Part shown: positions 36,351 through 44,805 of the stretch, piece by piece | Layout: every line of letters starts with the position of its first letter | Numbering within the stretch: the stretch's first letter is position 1 | From: Cognatundibacterium curvum | Lineage (GTDB): Bacteria > Pseudomonadota > Gammaproteobacteria > Burkholderiales > Burkholderiaceae_D | NCBI RefSeq assembly: GCF_014284235.1 | Contig: NZ_JACOGD010000002.1 | Span: 558,001 to 622,000 of the forward strand | Reading direction: 5' to 3' | DNA length: 64,000 bases | Position numbers and translations under genes: made by a program | Notes under the pieces: generated by a model | Database searches by the model: none | The model's input: the letters and a program-made list of their open reading frames with translations, nothing else | Told to the model about the DNA's origin: nothing

Positions 36351-37025
36351 TCAGGGCTGTTGTTGCAGCATCAGTTCGCGCAATAAGGGCAGGGTGATAG
36401 GGCGTTTGGTGACCAGCGAATAATGATCTAACTGATCCAGCATAGCCGTCAGCGAGCTCATGTCACGCTGATAATGCGTAATCAGGTAGGGTATCACGCC
36501 AGCGGAGATCTGTATGCCACGTGCATGCGCCGCACGTTCCAATGCATCGATTTTGTCTTCGTCCGTCAGACCATGTAACTGATAAATCAAGCCCCAGCCA
36601 AAGCGCGTACGCAAGTCATCGCGCATGCTCAGTATCATAGGAGGATGATTGCCAGCCGCGACCAGAAAGCCACCGCGCGCGCGGGCTTCATTAAACAAAT
36701 TGAATGCGGCAATCTGATTTAACGGTGACAGATGTTCACAGTCATCCAGCAGATACAGACTGACTGCCTCGCTGAAATCAAACGCGCTTTCAGGCGCATT
36801 GGCTGGTATGTAGCGGGAATCCGGATGGTCGGCCAGCGCATGCAGTAAATGGGTTTTGCCCGCACCAGGCTCACCCCAGATATAGACCGAGCGCTCGCCG
36901 TACTGACTTGGAATACGCTGCGAAAACAGTCCCAGCAATTGTGCCAGCTCTGCATTCTGGCCCACCACAAAGGTGGCCAGGGATGGCAGTTTTTGCGCAT
37001 CCAGATCGAGAAGTAATTGCTTCAT
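36351..37025 (-). CDS. hda: DnaA regulatory inactivator Hda
   Basis: 224-aa AAA+ protein related to DnaA domain III that, with the sliding clamp, promotes hydrolysis of DnaA-ATP. Seen: an N-terminal clamp-binding-like segment KQLLLDLD, Walker A GEPGAGKTHLL near 53, YLLDDCEHLSPL as Walker B, LRTRFGWGLIYQL (sensor/arginine region) and a C-terminal lid. It lacks the DnaA DNA-binding domain. It overlaps the upstream permease gene by ATGA. Confidence 0.93.
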   Translation of the reverse strand: MKQLLLDLDAQKLPSLATFVVGQNAELAQLLGLFSQRIPSQYGERSVYIWGEPGAGKTHLLHALADHPDSRYIPANAPESAFDFSEAVSLYLLDDCEHLSPLNQIAAFNLFNEARARGGFLVAAGNHPPMILSMRDDLRTRFGWGLIYQLHGLTDEDKIDALERAAHARGIQISAGVIPYLITHYQRDMSSLTAMLDQLDHYSLVTKRPITLPLLRELMLQQQP

Positions 37026-38152
37026 GACTGACTGTAAAAAGTACTGTTCAGGTAAGAGCTGCGCAAATGGCGTACCGCGACCGAAATGATCGCTGATGCC
37101 GGCAGTGCAACCAGAATACCGATAAATCCGAATAACTGACCAAATGCCATCAGCGCGAAGATGACGGTCAGCGGATGCAGACCGATGCGCTCACCAACCA
37201 GGCGTGGTGTGAGTATGAAAGACTCCAGCAACTGACCTATGCCATAAATGATGGCGACCGCGATCAGACCTTGCAAACCATCAAATTGCAAGACCGCGCC
37301 TATCAGCGCCAGCGCCAGTCCGAGGCCGTAACCTATGTAGGGAATAAACACCAGAAAGCCGGTGATGATACCGACCGGTATCGCCAGGTCAAAACGGGCT
37401 ATCGACAAAGCAATCGAATAATAGGCAGCCAGCACCAGCATTACCAGTATCTGTCCTCGCAGATACTGCGCCAGCAAATCATCCACTTCCAGTAAGCCTG
37501 AGGTTGTGGCGCTGACCCAGCGGCGCGGAATAAAGTGCGACAGCCGCTCTAGTAAGGCATGCCAGTCCAGTAGCAGATAAAACAGCACGATGGGGATCAG
37601 CAATAAGTTAGCCAGCATCCCAAGTACCGCAGTACCGCCAACTTTGATGGAGGACAGGACGGCTTTACCGATCACATCGCCACTACCGGCCAGCTGTTCA
37701 GTCAATAAGTCTTTAATGCCAGCGCTGTCGAGGCGGATATTAAAGCCATGCGCTGCCAGTAAAGGCGATAAAGTCTGGTCGAATTTATCAAAAAAGCGTG
37801 GGATCTGCGCCTGTAACTGCGGAATTTCCTTTTGCAGAATAGGCACGATCACCAGTACCATGGCCAGCACCGCCGTGATCAGCAGCAAGATGGTGATGCT
37901 GGCGGCCATAGGACGTGGCAGTGACCATTTCTTAATCCGCCAGGCGCTTAATTTATCGACCCAGGGATTAAGCACATAGGCCAGTATCCCGGAGACCACA
38001 AACGGCATCAGCACCGGCCCCAGTAAAGCCAGTAAGACTACCAGCGCCAGCGCAACGCTGAGCCAAAGTAGTGACTGTTTCTGCTCTGTGGACAAAGGTA
38101 TCAGCATATTCAGGACGGGAACCCCAGGATTAGTTAAGCTTTTGTTATGCAT
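37022..38152 (-). CDS. AI-2E/PerM-family membrane permease
   Basis: 376 aa with about eight membrane helices: two at the N-terminus (about 20-65), one near 80-105, then a periplasmic/cytoplasmic insert with RFFDKFDQTLSPLL and four or five more from 170 to 365. PRLVGERIGLHPLTVIFALM in pieces and the GxxxG-rich LIAVAIIYGIGQLLE are family signatures. Family members include AI-2 exporters and sodium/proton antiporters; the substrate here is unknown. The start may be the second methionine (38107). It is divergent from purM and coupled to hda. Confidence 0.88.
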   Translation of the reverse strand: MHNKSLTNPGVPVLNMLIPLSTEQKQSLLWLSVALALVVLLALLGPVLMPFVVSGILAYVLNPWVDKLSAWRIKKWSLPRPMAASITILLLITAVLAMVLVIVPILQKEIPQLQAQIPRFFDKFDQTLSPLLAAHGFNIRLDSAGIKDLLTEQLAGSGDVIGKAVLSSIKVGGTAVLGMLANLLLIPIVLFYLLLDWHALLERLSHFIPRRWVSATTSGLLEVDDLLAQYLRGQILVMLVLAAYYSIALSIARFDLAIPVGIITGFLVFIPYIGYGLGLALALIGAVLQFDGLQGLIAVAIIYGIGQLLESFILTPRLVGERIGLHPLTVIFALMAFGQLFGFIGILVALPASAIISVAVRHLRSSYLNSTFYSQS

Positions 38153-38261
38153 CGACCGAAAATCAGGTCAAGGCGCAGTCGTTTTGTTAAAATAGCGTTT
38201 TTGCCGCTGATTTCTGGCAATTTCTCTATTTTACCGCCTCAAGCCCCTACTGACGAATATC

Positions 38262-39305
38262 ATGAGCACTTCTACCCCTGTTTCTCTCTCTTACGCCGAC
38301 GCCGGTGTCGATATGGTTGCCGGTGATGCACTGGTCGACGCGATCAAACCATTTGCAAAACGTACCATGCGCGAAGGCGTTATGGCTGGCATCGGTGGTT
38401 TTGGTGCGATGTTCGAAATCAGTAAAAAGTACAAGGAACCGGTCCTGGTTTCGGGTACAGATGGCGTTGGTACCAAGCTGAAACTGGCGTTTCATCTGAA
38501 TAAACATGACACGGTCGGTATCGATCTGGTCGCAATGAGTGTTAACGATATTTTGGTTCAGGGTGCTGAACCTTTATTTTTTCTGGACTACTTCGCTTGC
38601 GGCAAACTGGATGTGGCAGCAGCGACAGACGTCATCAAAGGCGTAGCTTTCGGTTGCGAGCAGGCTGGCTGCGCGCTGATCGGTGGCGAAACCGCAGAAA
38701 TGCCTTCCATGTATCCGGATGGTGAATATGATCTGGCCGGTTTTGCAGTCGGTGCAGTAGAGAAATCCAAAATCATCGATGGCAGCAAAATTCAGCCGGG
38801 TGACGTGATCCTGGGTCTGGCTTCTTCGGGCATCCATTCCAATGGATTCTCGCTGGTACGTAAGATTATCGAAGTGGCCAATCCTGATCTGAACGCGGAT
38901 TTCGATGGCCGTACTTTGGGCGATGCACTGATGGCGCCGACCCGTATTTATGTCAAACCTTTGTTGGCGCTGATGGAAACGCTGGAAGTGAAGGGCATGG
39001 CGCACATTACCGGCGGTGGTCTGGTCGAAAACGTACCACGTGTGTTGGGCGACAAATTGACTGCAGTATTGCATAAAGATGCATGGCCATTGCCACCACT
39101 GTTCTCTTGGTTGCAACAACACGGTGGTGTGGCGGATGCTGAAATGCACCGCGTTTTTAACTGCGGTATCGGCATGGTCGTCATTGTTTCTCAGGAAAAT
39201 GCGCAGGCAGCAATGGAGCAATTAAGCGCCGCTGGTGAAACGGTATTCCGTATCGGTGAAATCCGTGCGCGTGATGGTAATGAGCATCCGACTATCGTAG
39301 TCTGA
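38262..39305 (+). CDS. purM: Phosphoribosylformylglycinamidine cyclo-ligase (AIR synthetase)
   Basis: Fifth step of purine synthesis: ATP-dependent closure of FGAM to AIR. 347 aa. Seen: [59 protein letters not shown] in pieces, [27 protein letters not shown] and [15 protein letters not shown]. All are intact. The 109-base gap to the divergent permease gene must hold both promoters. A strong terminator follows. Confidence 0.98.
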   Translation: MSTSTPVSLSYADAGVDMVAGDALVDAIKPFAKRTMREGVMAGIGGFGAMFEISKKYKEPVLVSGTDGVGTKLKLAFHLNKHDTVGIDLVAMSVNDILVQGAEPLFFLDYFACGKLDVAAATDVIKGVAFGCEQAGCALIGGETAEMPSMYPDGEYDLAGFAVGAVEKSKIIDGSKIQPGDVILGLASSGIHSNGFSLVRKIIEVANPDLNADFDGRTLGDALMAPTRIYVKPLLALMETLEVKGMAHITGGGLVENVPRVLGDKLTAVLHKDAWPLPPLFSWLQQHGGVADAEMHRVFNCGIGMVVIVSQENAQAAMEQLSAAGETVFRIGEIRARDGNEHPTIVV

Positions 39306-39326
39306 GCTGAAGTGTATTCAACAAAA

Positions 39327-39355
39327 AAAACCTTGTCCGTGGACAAGGTTTTTTT
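39327..39355 (+). terminator. Intrinsic terminator after purM
   Basis: AAAACCTTGTCC and GGACAAGG around a tight loop, then T7. Confidence 0.93.
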
Positions 39356-39504
39356 ATGTCTGCACCTATGAATAGTGAGTTTTCCAGATGATGAACTATT
39401 GAGATATCCGTGTTTTTGTTTTGAATTACTTAAACGGAAACCAGGCTACTGTAAATAGGTGTTTTATTCAGTATGGTAAATTTCATACAGCTAAGAAAAC
39501 TTTT

Positions 39505-39533
39505 TTTACAATTTACATCTATAGTCGTAGAAT
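39505..39533 (+). promoter_or_regulatory. Sigma-70 type promoter of the S41 protease gene
   Basis: TTTACA, exactly 17 bases, TAGAAT, in an A+T-rich stretch ending about 50 bases before the start codon. Each hexamer has one mismatch to the vegetative consensus (TTGACA, TATAAT). Confidence 0.6.
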
Positions 39534-39581
39534 TTGCTCGCAATAGTGGTATTTGATTAACGTAATTGAAAATGGTGTTTT

Positions 39582-41024
39582 ATGAAGCGATATGGCGTAA
39601 CTCTGGGCTTGCTGACATTGCTGACTGCATGTGGCGGTGGCGGTGGCGGAGGCGGTGGCGGTGGTACTGATGTTGGCGGTTTGCCGTCTTCTGCATCACT
39701 GGCGAATTTGTGTGCTAACCCACGTGCGGGCAGTGCTGACCGTCAGGGCACGATGGATAATGAAAAAGCATTCCTGCGTTCTTTTGTTGATGAGACTTAT
39801 CTCTGGTACAAAGATGTACCAACGAATCTGAATCCAGCCAGCTACGCCAATCCTCAGCTGTATTTTGATGTACTGAAAACGACAGCAAAAACAGCATCGG
39901 GTGCAGCGGTAGATCAATTCCACTGGTCACAAACCACCGAATCCTATGAAGCGTCTTCCTCCGGTATTTCTCAGGATTATGGTATTCAATGGGCTTCCCA
40001 AAGTAATGTACCACCGCGTAATTGGGTGGTGGCTGAAGTTGCAGATAGTTCACCTGCTGCACTCGCCGGTGTGAAACGCGGAGACAAGCTTACTTCGGTC
40101 GATGGGATCAATTTTATTACGGATAACACGACCACAGGTATCGCGACGCTGAATGAAGGTCTGTTCCCGAGCAAATTGGCTGCTCATAAGCTGGGCTTCA
40201 ATGGCAAGGCTGAGATCAGTCTGCTGCCAGCTAATTACACGATTGCTACCGTCAAAAATGTCAAAATTATTCCTACAGCCAAAGGCAATGTGGGTTACTT
40301 TATTTTTGATACACATATCGCGAAATCTGAAAATGAGTTGATCGCTGCCATCAATACACTGAAAAATGCCGGTGTACAGGATCTGGTCATCGATCTGCGC
40401 TATAACGGTGGCGGTTTGCTATATATCGCAAGTCAGTTGTCATACATGATTGCAGGCCAGGCTCAGACTGGAGGTAAGATATTTGAACTGTTGAGCTATA
40501 ACGATAAGCTGACTGCGAAAAACCAGAAATACCCTTTCTACGATACCACGACTACGAATGCAGGCTTGCCGACACTGGGGCTGAAGCATGTGTCTTTGCT
40601 GGTCAGTCATGGAACGGCCTCTGCGAGTGAATCGATTATCAATGGTTTGCGCGGCGCAGATGTGGCCGTGGATCTGATCGGTGATGTCACGCGTGGCAAA
40701 CCATATGGTTTCGTTCCTCAATCAAATTGCGGTTACACCTATTTCACGATTCAGTTCAAGGGTGTCAATAACAAGGGATTCGGCGATTACGCGGATGGTT
40801 TTGCGCCGACCTGTAAAGCATCAGATGACTTTACAAAGTTGCGCGGTGATGTGGCTGAAGGAATGTTACAGACTGCCCTCAGTTATCGTCAAAATGGCAC
40901 TTGTCCTGTGCTCGCAACTACCCAGAATGGTGTGCGTTCTGTGCCGGTACTGGATCAGCCGTATGAGTTGATACGTCCAGCCAGCCAGGAAATGCGTATC
41001 GTGACACCTATGCCGCGTTCATAA
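39582..41024 (+). CDS. S41-family (C-terminal processing-like) peptidase lipoprotein
   Basis: 480 aa. Signal peptide with lipobox LTAC (Cys17), then eleven consecutive glycines (18-28) as a flexible tether. A PDZ-like region (about 140-215, with WVVAEVADSSPAALAGVKRGD) is followed by an S41 catalytic domain. Seen: LVIDLRYNGGG, the serine motif VSHGTASASESIING (first Ser of SASE at 347), and the downstream lysine in GDVTRGKPYGF. The tail has CGYTYFTIQF and several cysteines that may form disulfides. It is likely an outer-membrane-anchored periplasmic protease. Its stop overlaps the next gene by one base. Confidence 0.88.
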   Translation: MKRYGVTLGLLTLLTACGGGGGGGGGGGTDVGGLPSSASLANLCANPRAGSADRQGTMDNEKAFLRSFVDETYLWYKDVPTNLNPASYANPQLYFDVLKTTAKTASGAAVDQFHWSQTTESYEASSSGISQDYGIQWASQSNVPPRNWVVAEVADSSPAALAGVKRGDKLTSVDGINFITDNTTTGIATLNEGLFPSKLAAHKLGFNGKAEISLLPANYTIATVKNVKIIPTAKGNVGYFIFDTHIAKSENELIAAINTLKNAGVQDLVIDLRYNGGGLLYIASQLSYMIAGQAQTGGKIFELLSYNDKLTAKNQKYPFYDTTTTNAGLPTLGLKHVSLLVSHGTASASESIINGLRGADVAVDLIGDVTRGKPYGFVPQSNCGYTYFTIQFKGVNNKGFGDYADGFAPTCKASDDFTKLRGDVAEGMLQTALSYRQNGTCPVLATTQNGVRSVPVLDQPYELIRPASQEMRIVTPMPRS

Positions 41025-41425
41025 TGAAATTCTGGAAACTAAGTTTCCTGCTAAGCCTGTCCGCCTGTCAATTGACGGGCGCGGCGGGCTTGCAGCCAGC
41101 CGTGCTGACACAGCCGGAGGGCGCATCTGCTCAGGAATTACGTCGCGTCATTGCTGAATTAAGCGGTTTTTCCAGTGTGATGTTGGCTGAGGATGATCTG
41201 ACACGTAGCAGTGAATTAGTGATAGAGCGGCGTCATCAGTATAGGCCCAATGGTGACCTGATACAGGGGCGCGATTTGGAGCCGCCTCAGCGTTTCCGGT
41301 TGTTGCAAGGCGGTGCACAGTGTTGGCTGCTGCATCTGAATTCTGGTCAGCAACGACTATTGCAAGGCCTTTCCTGTCGACCGTTAACGCCGGCATCCGC
41401 AGTCATTCCACCAAAATCTGAGTGA
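41024..41425 (+). CDS. Small predicted lipoprotein partner of the S41 protease
   Basis: A 133-aa protein with a short signal sequence and lipobox LSAC (Cys15), then a mainly alpha/beta soluble part containing ELRRVIAELSGFSSVM and a C-terminal cysteine pair (GAQCWLLH, GLSCRPL). No domain recognised. It starts on the last base of the protease stop codon (TAATG), so the two are translated together; a chaperone, inhibitor or adaptor for the protease is a reasonable guess only. Confidence 0.7.
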   Translation: MKFWKLSFLLSLSACQLTGAAGLQPAVLTQPEGASAQELRRVIAELSGFSSVMLAEDDLTRSSELVIERRHQYRPNGDLIQGRDLEPPQRFRLLQGGAQCWLLHLNSGQQRLLQGLSCRPLTPASAVIPPKSE

Positions 41426-41432
41426 GTCTTAC

Positions 41433-41981
41433 ATGAAACGCTGCGCCTGGGCCAATTCCGCCAATCCACTTTACCTGGATTACCATGATCATGAGTGGGG
41501 CGTACCCTGTCACGATGAATTGCGCTTGTTTGAAATGCTCAATCTGGAGGGCGCGCAGGCGGGATTGAGTTGGGAAACCGTGCTGAATAAACGCGAAAGC
41601 TATCGCCTTGCTTTCGATGGCTGGGATGCGAGAAAAATTGCCAATTACGATGCACAAAAAGTGGCGTCTTTGCTGGCAGATCCCGGCATCATTCGTAATA
41701 AACTCAAAGTCGCTGCTGTAATTACCAATGCGCAGGCCTATCTGCGCTTATGTGAAGAGACTGGCGGCCTTGATGCCTATTTGTGGGCGTACGTGGGTGG
41801 TATACCTATCATCAATACCGGTGAGCGCATTATCACCACACCTTTATCCGATCAGATTTCAAAAGATCTTAAAAAGCGTGGTTTCAAATTTGTCGGCTCT
41901 ACCATTATCTATGCCTATATGCAGGCTATCGGCATGGTGCAGGATCATGCCGCTGACTGTGACTGGCGTTGCCCCAAATGA
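41433..41981 (+). CDS. tag: DNA-3-methyladenine glycosylase I
   Basis: Base-excision repair glycosylase removing 3-methyladenine, 182 aa. Seen: KRCAWANSANPLYLDYHDHEWG in pieces (zinc Cys4 and His17 region), FEMLNLEGAQAGLSWETVLNKRE in pieces with the catalytic Glu, and a C-terminal zinc ligand pair in DHAADCDWRC. It starts 7 bases after the small lipoprotein gene and may share its transcript. It converges with the Anbu gene, 38 bases away. Confidence 0.95.
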   Translation: MKRCAWANSANPLYLDYHDHEWGVPCHDELRLFEMLNLEGAQAGLSWETVLNKRESYRLAFDGWDARKIANYDAQKVASLLADPGIIRNKLKVAAVITNAQAYLRLCEETGGLDAYLWAYVGGIPIINTGERIITTPLSDQISKDLKKRGFKFVGSTIIYAYMQAIGMVQDHAADCDWRCPK

Positions 41982-42019
41982 GCCTGTGGGGCAAACGCAG
42001 ACTCAGTCTGGCGGGCTGT

Positions 42020-42829
42020 TCAGATGGTTTTTCGATTTACCATTACTGGTTTGCACGCAGGTCTTGCGGTATTCAAAATAGGGTGTGCGCTGGTCTCGCT
42101 ATCAGGATTCCAGGCCGGTGCTTCTATGCCTTCAAACACGTGTTTTAATTGCTCGCCCCAGCGATCCCGTATCATCTGGAAATAGGTATTTTTTTCATCA
42201 ATGGTGGTGAAGCGTGTGACTTGCAGACTACCCGTTTCATACACTAGTAAGTCCAGCGGCAGGCCAACCGAGATATTCGAGCGCAAGGTCGAATCCATAG
42301 AAATCAAGGCACATTTCGCGGCATCGTCCAGGCTGGTTTCCGGATTGACGACGCGATCAATAATCGGCTTGCCATATTTGGCTTCGCCAATCTGGAAATA
42401 GGTATTTTCATCATGTGCTTCGATGAAATTGCCCGCTGCGTAGATTTGAAACAGGCGGCAACGCTCGCCTTGAATCTGGCCGCCAAATATCATACTGACG
42501 TTGAAGTCGATACCAAAGCCAGACAGGGACTGGGCATCACGCTCATGCACACGTTTAACTGTTTCGCCGAGTATTCTGGCCGCTTCATACATATTTGGCG
42601 TGTTCCAAATAGTATGACCATTGGCATCTTCGTACTCAGAAAGCAGTTCGCGTACTGATTGCGAAATCGACAGATTACCGGCTGTCATCAGCACCATCAT
42701 GCGTTCGCCAGGTGTTTCAAAAACAGACATTTTGCGGAAGGTGCCGATATGATCGACACCCGCATTGGTTCTGGAGTCGGATAAAAACACCAGCCCGGCA
42801 TTGAGGCGCATGCCCACACAGTAAGTCAT
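42020..42829 (-). CDS. Anbu: proteasome-type beta-subunit-like peptidase
   Basis: A 269-aa Ntn-hydrolase of the Anbu (ancestral beta subunit) family, related to HslV and the 20S proteasome. The catalytic Thr2 follows the initiator methionine: MTYCVGMRLNAGLVFLSD, then RTNAGVDHIGTFRKM with the conserved Asp and Lys. The middle has MVLMTAGNLSISQSV and SMIFGGQIQGE. It is last of a four-gene set with ATP-grasp, alpha-E and transglutaminase-like genes. A helical ring assembly and a role in degrading a tagged product are family-level proposals; no unfoldase gene is nearby. It lies 177 bases after the transglutaminase gene. Confidence 0.93.
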   Translation of the reverse strand: MTYCVGMRLNAGLVFLSDSRTNAGVDHIGTFRKMSVFETPGERMMVLMTAGNLSISQSVRELLSEYEDANGHTIWNTPNMYEAARILGETVKRVHERDAQSLSGFGIDFNVSMIFGGQIQGERCRLFQIYAAGNFIEAHDENTYFQIGEAKYGKPIIDRVVNPETSLDDAAKCALISMDSTLRSNISVGLPLDLLVYETGSLQVTRFTTIDEKNTYFQMIRDRWGEQLKHVFEGIEAPAWNPDSETSAHPILNTARPACKPVMVNRKTI

Positions 42830-43006
42830 AGTTACGAAGCTAATCTGAAAAGAAACCGATTTTAACTCAAGCCAGTCCTGTGGCTGCCAATATTTAATGC
42901 AGTTGTAATAGAGATACCGTACCCGAAAAACCAGGTGCTATTTATAGGCAGCAGTTCAGTGACGGCTGAGTGGCAGAGCTGGTTAGTCACTGCCTGCCGG
43001 GCAAGG

Positions 43007-43828
43007 CTACCAGGCGCCGGCAGTAATGTGGGTCTGCACACTCACACTGACCGACATGCTCTCATTGCCACCGCCACGCCTGACGCCACGTACCGGTGAG
43101 GCGGATTCATAATCGCGACCTATCGCAAGACGACAGTAGGCATCATTCATCAGCCTGGCATGCGTCACATCGATACTGACCCAACCTGTGTAATCATGCT
43201 GCTCCACCCAGACATCAATCCAGGCATGACTTTCTGCGTGATCGCTGGACTCAGGATCGATATAGCCTGAAACATAGCGCGCAGGTATTCCCTGGACGTG
43301 GCAGCAAGCCAGGAAAATATGTGCATGATCCTGGCACACGCCGCTGCCCTGAGCCAGTGCCTCGCTGGCGGTGCTGGTCACGATGGTGCTTCCAGACAAG
43401 TAGCTGACGCGGTTTTGAATGGCGCTGGCCAGTTGCAGTGCCTGTTGCGTGTTACAGTGTTCAGCTGGCAGCTTGCCGCGTGCGAAATCCAGCAGGTGCT
43501 CACTGGCTGCCGTTAGCCGGCTTGGCACTGTAAAGATCAAAGGCGACAGTTCTGCGTGATCTGCAATCCTGCCCTGCAAAGGGGTACTGACTTCCACCAC
43601 GCCTTGCGCCACGATGTTGATGTCGGTGTGCGCGCCTGTCACTACCAGTAATTCAGACAGATTGTGATAAGCATCCTGAAATGCCTGGCGTTTGCCCGGG
43701 CTGTTGATTTCCCAATGCACAATTTTCTGCTGCGCTTCCAGTCTGGGGCGCAGCCGCAACTGCTGTATCGTATAGCCGGAAGGCGACGAGTAATGGTAAG
43801 TAGTACGGTGTTGGATGGCGAGTTGCAT
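43007..43828 (-). CDS. Transglutaminase-like cysteine protease family protein
   Basis: 273 aa. N-terminal bacterial transglutaminase-associated beta domain (QLAIQHRTTYHYSSP; QQLRLRPR), then the catalytic core. Cys-His-Asp triad positions are seen in QGSGVCQDHAHIF, ESHAWIDVWV and GWVSIDVTHARL. It may cleave or form amide bonds in a small peptide product. It lies 17 bases after the alpha-E gene in the Anbu set. Cytosolic, no signal peptide. Confidence 0.9.
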   Translation of the reverse strand: MQLAIQHRTTYHYSSPSGYTIQQLRLRPRLEAQQKIVHWEINSPGKRQAFQDAYHNLSELLVVTGAHTDINIVAQGVVEVSTPLQGRIADHAELSPLIFTVPSRLTAASEHLLDFARGKLPAEHCNTQQALQLASAIQNRVSYLSGSTIVTSTASEALAQGSGVCQDHAHIFLACCHVQGIPARYVSGYIDPESSDHAESHAWIDVWVEQHDYTGWVSIDVTHARLMNDAYCRLAIGRDYESASPVRGVRRGGGNESMSVSVSVQTHITAGAW

Positions 43829-43845
43829 GCGCTAGTATCCGGTCA

Positions 43846-44793
43846 TCAGACGGTGGGAACCAGAAAATCACGGCTGATCCGGTTTCCGAGTTCAAAAATA
43901 CGTTCTAAAAAAGTCGTCAGCGTGGCATGAAGTCCTGTTTGCAGGATATCTTCGATATTCGCGAATTTCAAATCAGCATGTAGTTTTCCGGCAAATTTTT
44001 CGGTATCGAGCGAAGCATCGTTACGGATTTCAGCCAGACTGGCAATGACTTCATCCATGCAGGCGAGCAGGGAACGTGGCATATCGGGACGTAACATCAG
44101 CAATTCAGCGACGCGCTCAGGTGTAATTACATCGCGATACACCTTACGGTAAATTTCGAAGCCAGATACTGAGCGCAGCAGCGCCGCCCAGTAGTAAAAA
44201 TCTCTTTGCATGGGATCGATGCCAGCCACTGAATCTTTGCTTGCGTGGAATTTGACATCAAGAATACGCGCCGTATTGTCTGCCCGTTCCAGGAAAGTAC
44301 CGAGGCGCAGAAAACTCACTGCCTCATCGCGCAACATAGTGCCTACAATGACGCCGCGCGATAAATGCGAGCGAAACTTTACCCATTCAAAAAACTGACT
44401 GGGATCTTTTTCCAGGCTGCCGCGCGCCAGCTTATCCTGCATAGACAGCCAGGTCGCATTCTGGGTTTCCCAGACCTCGGTTGTTAAGGTGCCACGCACA
44501 GCACGTGCATTTTCGCGTGCTTCATTCAGGCAGGCTGCGATCGAGGAGGGGTTCATCGGGTCACGCACCATGAAATCGAGCACATCACGCTTGCTCAATA
44601 ATCCATATTGATGATCGAAGGCTTCTTGTAATTCTGAGATACCCAACATGGCACGCCAGCCTTGCTCTGCATCTTGCGCGCTTTGTGGCAGCATGGAAGT
44701 CTGGATATTCACATCCAGCATCCTTGCGGTATTTTCTGCACGTTCAGTGTAACGGGCCATCCAGAATAAGTGATCGGCGGTACGGCTCAGCAT
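43846..44793 (-). CDS. Alpha-E domain protein
   Basis: A 315-aa all-helical protein starting MLSRTADHLFWMARYTERAE, the alpha-E family signature, followed by TARMLDVN and repeated helical segments including RADNTARILDVKFHA and LLACMDEVIASLAEI. The biochemical role is unknown. It almost always neighbours a circularly permuted ATP-grasp gene and is thought to act with it. It lies 12 bases after that gene. Confidence 0.92.
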   Translation of the reverse strand: MLSRTADHLFWMARYTERAENTARMLDVNIQTSMLPQSAQDAEQGWRAMLGISELQEAFDHQYGLLSKRDVLDFMVRDPMNPSSIAACLNEARENARAVRGTLTTEVWETQNATWLSMQDKLARGSLEKDPSQFFEWVKFRSHLSRGVIVGTMLRDEAVSFLRLGTFLERADNTARILDVKFHASKDSVAGIDPMQRDFYYWAALLRSVSGFEIYRKVYRDVITPERVAELLMLRPDMPRSLLACMDEVIASLAEIRNDASLDTEKFAGKLHADLKFANIEDILQTGLHATLTTFLERIFELGNRISRDFLVPTV

Positions 44794-44805
44794 TCTTTTC
44801 TCCCT

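Noticed and set aside
39632-39663. Phase-variable repeat in the S41 protease gene
   Set aside because: The glycine-coding repeats are in multiples of three, so length change alters the linker and does not switch the frame.
41969-41994. TTGCCCC/GGGGCAA stem over the tag stop as a terminator
   Set aside because: A 7-bp stem without a following T-run on either strand; too weak to call.
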